The position numbers and the translations under genes are program-made. A stretch of DNA of 64,000 nucleotides from Kiritimatiellia bacterium. GTDB lineage: Bacteria; Verrucomicrobiota; Kiritimatiellia; RFP12; UBA1067. The stretch spans positions 10,743 through 74,742 of the forward strand of contig JAFRBA010000205.1 of NCBI GenBank assembly GCA_017405115.1, given 5' to 3'. This document shows, piece after piece, positions 17,138 through 24,275 of this stretch. How positions within the stretch are numbered: position 1 is the first letter of the stretch; every line of letters begins with the position of its first letter. The notes below the pieces were generated by a model, which did not search any database, was not told where the DNA came from, and saw only the letters and a program-made list of their open reading frames with translations.

Positions 17138-18700
17138 TTATAGATCTCCATCTTTGCTTTCGCTGCTTGGAGTTTTGGAGGCTTGGAGAGCTGGAGCTTT
17201 TTGAGATGTTCTCCCAAACTCCGAGACTCCCAGTCTCCCAGTAGCGGAAGCAACCAGCGTCGCAAACAGTTCCTCTTTCGATTCGCGTTCCCTCTTCGAC
17301 GTGCCGAGAAGCGCGCCGCCGAAGAAACCGGCGAAGCAGACCCCTATCTGGACAAACGTGCCAGCCTCCCACGAGAGCCCCTTCCAGCAGGTCTTCAGCA
17401 GCAGACCGGAGACGACGCCCATGGCTATGCAGAGATACACGCCCTTGGTGTTGGGCTCCTTCCACAATATTCCGAACACGCTCGGTATCACTATCGGCAC
17501 GCCAAAGAGCGCCATCAAGAGCTTGTTCGCCTCGAACGCGCCGCCGAGCCCCGAGATGAACAGCGCGCCGAATGCTATGAGGACCGCGACGCCGAGCGTC
17601 GCCAGCCGCGCCACGAGGAGAGTCTCCCTCTCTCCCGCGTTCCGGCGGAATATTCGGCGGTAGATGTCGGTCGTGAACACGCTGCTCGTGACGTTGAACT
17701 CGGCGGCCAGTGTCGAAAGCGACGCCGCCAGCATCGCCGCCACCATAAGCCCGAGCATCCCCGGCGGAAGCAGCTTCGTGCACATCTCGATGTAGCTGCG
17801 CTCGTGCATCGCAGGCGGCAGGTCCGGCAGGTACACGCGCGCCGCGACGGCCGGCAACACCGCGAGGATCGGGAATGCGAAGAATATGGCCGCGGACAGG
17901 AGGCCCATCTTCACTGCGTCGCGCTCGCTCGGCACGGAAGAGAGGCGCTGCACGAACGACCAGCTGCCGTTGTACTTGATGAAGACGATGAGGTAGTACG
18001 CCGCAAGGAACCACAACGTGCCGCGATGCCCGCCGAAAAGCGAGAAGTGGTCCGGCACGGCGCGGTAGAGCGCCCCCAGCCCGCCGACTGCGTTCAGAGA
18101 CAGCGGCAGGATCGTGAGCGCCACCGCCATCAGCGCCACGCATTGTATGATGTCCGTGACCAGCACACTCCATAGCCCGCCGGTCAGCGTGTAGAGGAGG
18201 ACGAGCAGCGCGCCGAGCACGATTCCGGCGCCGAGCGAGACGCCGAGGAACTGCGAGGCGATGACTCCGAGCGTATAGAGGCGCACGGTGTTGTCCAGGA
18301 CGCGGAACGCGACGCCGGCCCAGCTCACGACCTGCCGGACGCCCGGTCCGTACCGGCGTTCGAGGTAGTCTACCGGCGTCGCCAGGTTCGCCCGCTGCCA
18401 CCGACGGGCGAACACAAACGTGCCGACTAGGATCGCGAACGCCGTCGACCAGAACACCGTAACGCCGACAAGCCCGTCTTCGTAGCCGATCTGCGCGTAT
18501 GCGATGAAGACGAAGCAGCTGATCATCGCCATGTACGAGCTTATCGCGCCCATCCACCACGGCACCCTCTTGCCGCCAGAGAAGAAGTCGCCGCTCGACT
18601 TCACGAACCGGCCCATGAAAAGTCCGGCGCCGAGCACCACGGCGACGTATGCGCCAAGCACGGCGAAATCAAGCCATGTCAATGGAGTGTTGACTTCCAT
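17138..18700 (-). CDS. Sodium:solute symporter (SSS family), probable uronate importer
   Basis: Inner-membrane symporter of 520 residues with about 13 hydrophobic helices. Family signature segments include YLERRYGPGVRQ, the sodium-site-like region ALYTLTGGLWSVLVTDIIQ and ASLSTLAAEFNVTSSVFTTDIYR. Linked to uxaC 12 bp downstream, so glucuronate or a uronate oligosaccharide is the likely substrate (inference). I place the start at the ATG at 18700, which gives the usual N-terminus; the open frame to 18760 would add a cysteine-rich leader read from the operator. The TATAAT ends only seven bases before this ATG. The last 30-odd residues are encoded by an octad array and are not family-like. Confidence 0.88.
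   Translation of the reverse strand: MEVNTPLTWLDFAVLGAYVAVVLGAGLFMGRFVKSSGDFFSGGKRVPWWMGAISSYMAMISCFVFIAYAQIGYEDGLVGVTVFWSTAFAILVGTFVFARRWQRANLATPVDYLERRYGPGVRQVVSWAGVAFRVLDNTVRLYTLGVIASQFLGVSLGAGIVLGALLVLLYTLTGGLWSVLVTDIIQCVALMAVALTILPLSLNAVGGLGALYRAVPDHFSLFGGHRGTLWFLAAYYLIVFIKYNGSWSFVQRLSSVPSERDAVKMGLLSAAIFFAFPILAVLPAVAARVYLPDLPPAMHERSYIEMCTKLLPPGMLGLMVAAMLAASLSTLAAEFNVTSSVFTTDIYRRIFRRNAGERETLLVARLATLGVAVLIAFGALFISGLGGAFEANKLLMALFGVPIVIPSVFGILWKEPNTKGVYLCIAMGVVSGLLLKTCWKGLSWEAGTFVQIGVCFAGFFGGALLGTSKRERESKEELFATLVASATGRLGVSEFGRTSQKAPALQASKTPSSESKDGDL
17165..17242. repeat. Inverted octad arrays at the 3' end of the symporter gene
   Basis: Four units ending in ggag (gcttggag, ttttggag, gcttggag, agctggag) at 17165-17196, then four complementary-type units (ctcccaaa, ctccgaga, ctcccagt, ctcccagt) at 17211-17242. 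The last unit is the complement of ACTGGGAG, the end sequence of the 57-bp repeat in the SDR gene. Encodes the symporter tail. Confidence 0.75.
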
Positions 18701-18707
18701 GCAATGA

Positions 18708-18716
18708 ATTATACCA
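18708..18716 (-). promoter_or_regulatory. Extended -10 box of the symporter-uxaC operon
   Basis: TGGTATAAT on the minus strand. Only seven bases separate the TATAAT from the symporter ATG, so transcription should begin at or within a base or two of the start codon. Confidence 0.65.
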
Positions 18717-18735
18717 AATCCCGACCATGCGCACC

Positions 18736-18775
18736 ATCCCATACAGGATAGCATTTGCATCCCATTCGGGAAATG
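18736..18775. promoter_or_regulatory. Candidate XylR-type operator, symporter/regulator copy
   Basis: Two direct copies of ATCCCAT 23 bp apart. It lies between the divergent symporter and regulator promoters and starts 23 bp upstream of the symporter TATAAT, exactly as the related site at 14120-14159 does for the CE15 operon. Confidence 0.68.
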
Positions 18776-18784
18776 TGGTATAAT
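18776..18784 (+). promoter_or_regulatory. Extended -10 box of the XylR-type regulator
   Basis: TGGTATAAT on the plus strand, eight bases before the regulator ATG. It abuts the candidate operator, so autoregulation is plausible. Confidence 0.62.
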
Positions 18785-18792
18785 CGTTCCCG

Positions 18793-19962
18793 ATGGAAAC
18801 CGTACTCTACTTCCAGCCGCCGACGAAGACGTTCGCCCCCGAAAAGCTGGCGGGCGTGCGCGACATCATGAAGCGGCGGCACCACCATGTGCAGGTGATC
18901 GAGGAAAAGCCGACCACCCGCCTCGTAGACGAGCTCTGGGATTTCTGGGACCCCCTCGGCGCGATCATGGACTGCGGAGGCGAATACAACAACGTCGACG
19001 CCGCGCTGTTCGGCAAGCATCCCGTGGTCTTCATCGGACACAACCCCGACAGCCTCCCTAAGCGATCCCTGCTGGTAAGCAACGACCAGCGCGAGACCGC
19101 ACGCGCGGCCGCGCGCGAACTGCTGTCGACGGGCTACGGAAACTTCGCGTTCGTCCACGTGCCGGAGAGAAAGAAATGGAGCGAACTTCGCGAACGGGGA
19201 TTCGCCGACGCGCTCGCCATCAACGGGAGGACGTGCGCCGTGTTCCGCCCGAACGACGCGTCTGGTGACGGAATAGGCTGGATGAAAGGCCTGCGGGTAT
19301 TCCTCGCCGCGCTCAAGAAACCATGCGCGCTGTTCGCGGCAAACGACAAGACGGCCGAGAGCGTGCTTGCCGCCGCCGCGCTGGAAGGTCTCGACACGCC
19401 AAGGGACATAGCCGTCATAGGCGTGGACAACTTCGAGCCCATCTGCGAGCACACGAAGCCGAGCCTGACGAGCATAGAGCCCGACTTCCGCCGAGGCGGA
19501 CGGCTCGCCGCGACGATGCTGCTGGCACTTTCGATGTCGAAGGGCGTGTGGCGCGGCAGCCGCACGCAGACGTTCGGTCCGCTGCGAGTTGTCCGTCGCG
19601 ACTCGACACGCATCCTGTCCGCCCCCGACAAGGCCGTGGCCGCCGCGCTCGACCTTATACGCAGGGAGGCGTGCAACGGGCTGGGCTCTTCACGCGTCGC
19701 CGCAATGTTCCCTTGCTCGCGACGACAGGCCGACAACCGCTTCAGGCGGGCCACAGGCCGCTCCATACTCGAAGAGATACACGCGGTCCAGCTTGAGCGC
19801 GCGAAGCAGCTCCTCCGGGACACGTCCGTTCAGATGAAGGCAATATCCGACTTCTGCGGCTTCACAAACCCCAACTCGCTCCGCAAGTTCTTCAAAAAGG
19901 AGACAGGGACGACGCTTTCCGAATGGCGCGGACGCACACTTTTCATCAATCCGAGTAGTTAG
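18793..19962 (+). CDS. XylR-type regulator (LacI-like sensor plus AraC HTH)
   Basis: A 389-residue transcription regulator. Residues 1-275 form a periplasmic-binding-protein-like sugar sensor (segments VSNDQRETARAAARELLSTG, AALEGLDTPRDIAVIGVDN). Residues about 285-385 carry two AraC-type helix-turn-helices, the second with QMKAISDFCGFTNPNSLRKF. Divergent from the symporter-uxaC operon, so the natural ligand is probably a uronate or xylan-derived sugar, and it is the best candidate to bind the two 40-bp sites at 14.1 and 18.7 kb (inference). No Shine-Dalgarno is present; TATAAT ends eight bases before the ATG. LSMSKG near residue 243 is an unusual low-complexity spot. Confidence 0.9.
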   Translation: METVLYFQPPTKTFAPEKLAGVRDIMKRRHHHVQVIEEKPTTRLVDELWDFWDPLGAIMDCGGEYNNVDAALFGKHPVVFIGHNPDSLPKRSLLVSNDQRETARAAARELLSTGYGNFAFVHVPERKKWSELRERGFADALAINGRTCAVFRPNDASGDGIGWMKGLRVFLAALKKPCALFAANDKTAESVLAAAALEGLDTPRDIAVIGVDNFEPICEHTKPSLTSIEPDFRRGGRLAATMLLALSMSKGVWRGSRTQTFGPLRVVRRDSTRILSAPDKAVAAALDLIRREACNGLGSSRVAAMFPCSRRQADNRFRRATGRSILEEIHAVQLERAKQLLRDTSVQMKAISDFCGFTNPNSLRKFFKKETGTTLSEWRGRTLFINPSS

Positions 19963-19996
19963 TGGGATATTCACACGCGAAGCTCGACGGCAACAT

Positions 19997-20389
19997 CTAC
20001 CTGCTCCAGTCGTCAAGTTTCAGACCGTCAAAGCGGGAAAAGTGTCGAAAATTTCCGGTGACAAGCGTTGCATCGTAGGCGAGCGCCGTGGCGGCAATGA
20101 GTGTATCTGCATCTTCGACGCTTTCCCCATGCTTTGACAACAGCGCTTTTAGCTCGCCGAACTTTTCCATGATGGCGTCGCTCGTATGCATGACCGGCAG
20201 CGCTGCCAGCAACGTCACAAGCAGCTCTCGGTTTTTCGCCGGATTTCTGGATTTCGCCACTCCGAAGTAAAGTTCTCCCAGCGACATGGCCGGAATCGCT
20301 ACATCGCCCAGATGTCTGGCAAATCGGTTGGCGATCTTTTCATTACCACGGAGGATTCCGACAATTACATTTGTGTCAAGCAGAATCAA
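19997..20389 (-). CDS. VapC-type PIN-domain toxin
   Basis: A 130-residue PIN-domain ribonuclease. The acidic residues are seen in LLDTNV, LGELYFG, VEDADTLIAA and the closing LVTGNFRHF. I choose the TTG at 20389: GGGAGG lies six bases upstream and it overlaps the antitoxin TGA as TTGA, giving translational coupling and the normal length. Upstream in-frame codons would extend into the antitoxin gene without homology. The target RNA is unknown. Convergent with the regulator gene. Confidence 0.87.
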   Translation of the reverse strand: MILLDTNVIVGILRGNEKIANRFARHLGDVAIPAMSLGELYFGVAKSRNPAKNRELLVTLLAALPVMHTSDAIMEKFGELKALLSKHGESVEDADTLIAATALAYDATLVTGNFRHFSRFDGLKLDDWSR

Positions 20390-20667
20390 AGCGACACCTC
20401 CCGCCCCTTCGTACGCGCTTCCTCTATCTCCTTGACGATATCCTCTTCGCTCCTGTCGTCCTCCCATTTGCCAAACACAGCCCTAAGCGCCTGCCTCTGC
20501 CGTCTGGCCCTATTCTCGCGGATGAAGTCAAACTCTGACATCCCCGAGACGGCGTAGTCGAAAATACACAGTATTTCGCCGTTGAGACTACGGTGGTTCA
20601 CACTTGCCCGCATTTTGAGCGCGTCAAGCGTCTTGGTCGGCAGTTCACGTACAGTCACAGTTGCCAT
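20386..20667 (-). CDS. RHH antitoxin (FitA/VapB type)
   Basis: A 93-residue partner of the PIN toxin. The N-terminus MATVTVRELPTKTLDALKMRAS with HRSLNGEI is typical of ribbon-helix-helix FitA-like antitoxins that bind their own promoter; the charged C-terminal half would wrap the toxin. AAGGGGA precedes the ATG. A good sigma-70-type promoter lies at 20710-20739. Upstream gene of a two-gene operon. Confidence 0.85.
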   Translation of the reverse strand: MATVTVRELPTKTLDALKMRASVNHRSLNGEILCIFDYAVSGMSEFDFIRENRARRQRQALRAVFGKWEDDRSEEDIVKEIEEARTKGREVSL

Positions 20668-20709
20668 CGAATCCCCTTTTTATTTTGATTGCAAAATGAA
20701 ACTGCGCGT

Positions 20710-20739
20710 ATTATAGCAAACAGCCTCGATTTCAGTCAA
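20710..20739 (-). promoter_or_regulatory. Promoter of the toxin-antitoxin operon
   Basis: TTGACT, an 18-bp spacer and TATAAT on the minus strand, about 43 bases before the antitoxin ATG. This is the best two-box promoter in the window. Confidence 0.75.
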
Positions 20740-20813
20740 CCGGCAAGAATCCCGGGCACACTTTTCACCGACCCCAACAGTTCGCCGACTACTCGCCACC
20801 GCTTAAACCTCAA

Positions 20814-22118
20814 TCATCGGGGGCTTCGGTTGCGGTTTTCTGGTTCAAGCATAATCGTCCTAAAGGCAGCTATTTCGTCCGCCGTGATTCCACAGTCTTG
20901 CAGATATAGTTCGATGCGACGGTTCCAGCTGTCGTCTTCCTTGCCATATCTCGCAAAACCATCATTGAAATGCGACTCACGACACCAATGGTCTGGATTG
21001 GGATTTGCGTCTGGAATGTCTGGGTAGAATGTCGCCTCCCAGTCTGTCTCCAAGTCATGACGGTCTACACCTAGCACACCGTTGAGCACATAGGCCAATG
21101 AACCGGTACGGTCTGCTCCCCCGATGCAGTGAAAGTATATGGGATAGTTGCTGCGATCGCAGAACACCCGGAAGTTCCTCGCCATCACCTGCTTGCCATC
21201 GTCGGTAAATACGTCCCTGTAGCTCTGCGAAGAAATATTGACGAACTTCACGCCTTCCCCAAGCGGAGACATCTTCATGTCGGCCGTCTCGCCGTTACTA
21301 CGCAGGTCTAGATCCGTACGGATGCCCAAATTTTCCGTCATATACCTAAGGTCGTCAGCCGTGAGCCGGTTCTTGCCTGGCATTTCGCCCGTAACGCTGT
21401 TATCGTTGAGCCCTTGCCCCCTGTAGGCCATTCCCTGCTTTACGCGGCGACCATCCTTCGTGCGCCAGCCGCCCAAGTCGCGAAAGTTCAGGACTTGCCC
21501 TTCAATCTCAATCCAGCGAGGGGCGACATCCTCTGTCCGAAACGACGCCATCTGAGAGCGGACAATCGCCTTGCTCTTCTCGCATCCATGATGGATGCCG
21601 CAAAGGAATCCGCATCGTCCAAAAGAAGTAACCCGCCAATAGTATTCACATGCAATCTCCAGGTTCGCCATCGGAACCGTGTATAATATCTCGGCCTGAC
21701 GTCCAGCATCAGCCGTCTTGCCAATTTCGCGTCCAGTTGCCACGTCCACCTTGTCAACTCTGATGAACCAGATCCGTGCATCCAAGAGATCGGGCGACTT
21801 GCCGATCTCAAGTTTCCACGGACCTTTCTCGTCGGCCGTCGCTCTCCACTTCAGCACAAGAGGAATGGCCTTCCGCCAATACTTGTCGTGATGCAGAGCC
21901 ATGCCGTTTTTCTTGTCCTCATTTAACAGCCGGAGACGCGTCGCGAGCGTAGGCAGCGACATTACTTTTCTCTGCGCTTTAGGCAGGAGCTCGACAATCG
22001 TTCCACCAACAGGAGAGACCAATTCCACAGCAGCTTCACACATTTGCAAAGCGCCGACAATGGACAACGCAATGACAATTCTGAAATACGAGGCAACTCT
22101 GGAAAACATTGAGTTCAT
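20814..22118 (-). CDS. Secreted tyrosine-phosphatase-like protein
   Basis: A 434-residue exported protein. The signal peptide is followed by a beta-rich region (about 30-205) and a Y_phosphatase3-type domain. The substrate loop HCIGGADRTG has Cys331 and the following Arg, as in CX5R phosphatases; NFRDLGGWRTKDGRRVKQGMAYRG is the typical N-terminal part of the domain. Last gene of the eight-gene run, three bases after the GH2 stop. Role unknown; the same architecture occurs beside polysaccharide-degradation genes in related gut bacteria (general knowledge, not checked). Confidence 0.8.
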   Translation of the reverse strand: MNSMFSRVASYFRIVIALSIVGALQMCEAAVELVSPVGGTIVELLPKAQRKVMSLPTLATRLRLLNEDKKNGMALHHDKYWRKAIPLVLKWRATADEKGPWKLEIGKSPDLLDARIWFIRVDKVDVATGREIGKTADAGRQAEILYTVPMANLEIACEYYWRVTSFGRCGFLCGIHHGCEKSKAIVRSQMASFRTEDVAPRWIEIEGQVLNFRDLGGWRTKDGRRVKQGMAYRGQGLNDNSVTGEMPGKNRLTADDLRYMTENLGIRTDLDLRSNGETADMKMSPLGEGVKFVNISSQSYRDVFTDDGKQVMARNFRVFCDRSNYPIYFHCIGGADRTGSLAYVLNGVLGVDRHDLETDWEATFYPDIPDANPNPDHWCRESHFNDGFARYGKEDDSWNRRIELYLQDCGITADEIAAFRTIMLEPENRNRSPR

Positions 22119-22121
22119 TGC

Positions 22122-24275
22122 CTACTTTCCTTTCTTGACATAAAAACCATGCTGAATCAATCCTTCGCCGCGCACAGCCACGACGATGGATCCACGGAAG
22201 AGGCGGCGCGTACGACTTGTAAACGGCGTATGGTCCGTTGTCGATCCGCTGACGGCGCAAACGAACTCGCACCCGTCCACGTCGAACGTCACCGGCTCTT
22301 CGCATGCGATTACGCGGACACCTTTTTCATCTACGGCGTCAAACCGGAAATAGCGGATGCCGTCCGACTCGAATATCAGAGTCTTGCGCAACGCAACAGC
22401 AGGGCCAGCCGTCTCGCGGCGGGCGGTCGAGACCATGCCGTCGGCGTATCGTGCCTTGACTTCCAATACCCCCGGTTCGTAGGCGACGTCCCACGAAAGA
22501 TGGAGGTCCATTGTGTCGGCAAAGCGGCGAACGCCCTGAGAGCGTCCGTTGAGGAAGAGTTCCGCCTCCTTTGCGTTCGTGTAGCACCACACGGGGAATA
22601 TCTTCCCCTCGCATCCGGGATGCGTCCAGTCCGGCATCAGGTGGACGGTCCTCGCGACGTCTTTCCAGAGGCTTCTGTAGAGCCAGTAGCGGTCCTTTGG
22701 CAAGCCCGCAAGATCGCAGATGCCCCAATACGAGCTTCGCGCCGGCCAGTAGTCTTTCCCCGTTCGACCTGTATGGTTAGGCTCTCCGAGATAATCGAAC
22801 GTACACCACGCAAACTCTCCCGCGCTCCATGGGGAATCCATCTGTACGCGCAACGCGACCTCTGCTGGCGCCGCCCATGTGAACGCCTTGGGACTGTAGG
22901 CACACTCACGATGCCCTTGCGCCTGCACCGGCACCATGTGTCCGTCCCGCACCTCGAAAAGATATGTGTCGCGGTCGGCGAGCGACGGCGCTGTCTCAGA
23001 CCCGAAAACCGGCTTGACGCCGCGCAGTTTAGCGTACCAGTCGGCGTTGTAGTTGAGCCCCACCACGTCGAGCGCGGCAATTACACCATTCGTCGCCGAA
23101 ACGTCAGGATGATTGAGGCCTGCCGTCACAGGGCGCGTCAGATCGAGGGCATGGACGGCCGCGACCATTTGGCGCGTGAGCGCCCCAACACCGTCCGCAC
23201 ACTTCCAATGGTCGCGTATCTCGTTGCCAACAGACCACAAAACTACGCACGGGTGGTTGCGGTCACGCCGCACGATGGCGGCGAGATCGCTGCGCCAGCA
23301 TTCGCCGAAGAACCGAGAGTAGCCAAACCTGGTCTTGGGAATCTTCCACTGGTCGAACAACTCGTCCATTACAAGAAACCCCGTCTCGTCACACAGGTCG
23401 TAGAACTGCGGCGCGAACGGATTGTGCGCCGTGCGAATGGCGTTTGCGCCGAGGTCCTTCAGCGCGGCAAGCTGACGCTTTAGCTCCGGCAAGTTAAAGG
23501 CCGCGCCGAATGCGCCGAAGGTGTCGTGCTGGCACATCCCCTTGATTCTGTACGGCTTCCTGTTCAGCAGCATGCCGCGGTCCTTCGTGAACTCGACCGT
23601 GCGGATGCCGTAGCGGACGCGCACCGTGTTGCGCTCGCCCGCCGCGTTCTCCGCCGTTACGGACAGCCAGTGGAGATTCGGCGTCTCCGGAGTCCAGAGC
23701 GCGGGCTTCTCCACAACGAATTCGCCGCCCGCCGGCTCAACGACCTTCGCGCCGTCCGCCTTGACGCGCACTACGGCCGCACCGTCGCCGCGCAGTTCCG
23801 TCGTGACTGCGACAGCCTCCGGATCAAGCGTCCAGCCCTTGCGCCGGACAAGCCACACGTCGCGCAAGATGCCCACTCCCGCGTACCAGCGAGTGTTCGG
23901 CGACGGGGCACGGCATACGACCTCGACGACGTTTGTGTCGCCAAGGCCATCGAGCGGCACTTCGAACGGCACATAGCCGTTGCGCCGCCCACCGGCAAGC
24001 CGCCCGTTCACGAACACCTGGGAGTCCATGTACACGCCGTCGAACTTTAGCGAGAATCTCCCAAAGCCGTCCGGCCTCGCGAACGTCTTGCGGTAGCGTG
24101 TCTCGGGCGACGGTGCAAAGCCGTGGTCGTGGTCCTCGTCGCGCGATAACGGCAGGCCGAACGCCGCGTCGTGCGGAACGGAAGTGGCGGTCCATCCGCC
24201 CTCCCCCTTGCGCTGGAACTCCCATCCGTCGTTGAACGGCAAAACCGCCATTGCGGCAAATACAAGCATAGTCAT
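22122..24275 (-). CDS. GH2-family beta-glycosidase
   Basis: A 717-residue beta-galactosidase/glucuronidase-like enzyme. After a short signal-like start come the sugar-binding jelly roll (about 15-160), an immunoglobulin-like domain and the TIM barrel with acid/base Glu352 in SVGNEIRD and nucleophile Glu427 in FGSETA. RTAHNPFAPQFYDLCDETG is diagnostic for GH2. The ATG overlaps the upstream fusion gene stop as ATGA. The N-terminal export signal is weak, so location could be periplasmic or cytoplasmic. Confidence 0.88.
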   Translation of the reverse strand: MTMLVFAAMAVLPFNDGWEFQRKGEGGWTATSVPHDAAFGLPLSRDEDHDHGFAPSPETRYRKTFARPDGFGRFSLKFDGVYMDSQVFVNGRLAGGRRNGYVPFEVPLDGLGDTNVVEVVCRAPSPNTRWYAGVGILRDVWLVRRKGWTLDPEAVAVTTELRGDGAAVVRVKADGAKVVEPAGGEFVVEKPALWTPETPNLHWLSVTAENAAGERNTVRVRYGIRTVEFTKDRGMLLNRKPYRIKGMCQHDTFGAFGAAFNLPELKRQLAALKDLGANAIRTAHNPFAPQFYDLCDETGFLVMDELFDQWKIPKTRFGYSRFFGECWRSDLAAIVRRDRNHPCVVLWSVGNEIRDHWKCADGVGALTRQMVAAVHALDLTRPVTAGLNHPDVSATNGVIAALDVVGLNYNADWYAKLRGVKPVFGSETAPSLADRDTYLFEVRDGHMVPVQAQGHRECAYSPKAFTWAAPAEVALRVQMDSPWSAGEFAWCTFDYLGEPNHTGRTGKDYWPARSSYWGICDLAGLPKDRYWLYRSLWKDVARTVHLMPDWTHPGCEGKIFPVWCYTNAKEAELFLNGRSQGVRRFADTMDLHLSWDVAYEPGVLEVKARYADGMVSTARRETAGPAVALRKTLIFESDGIRYFRFDAVDEKGVRVIACEEPVTFDVDGCEFVCAVSGSTTDHTPFTSRTRRLFRGSIVVAVRGEGLIQHGFYVKKGK

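Noticed and set aside
19530..19565. Another palindromic insertion (LSMSKG) in the first regulator gene
   Set aside because: Only a short TTCGA/TCGAA dyad is visible and no second copy was found in the window, so it cannot be told from ordinary linker sequence.
22149..23483. A long plus-strand frame opposite the GH2 gene
   Set aside because: Shadow of the GH2 coding strand, where both catalytic Glu motifs are intact.
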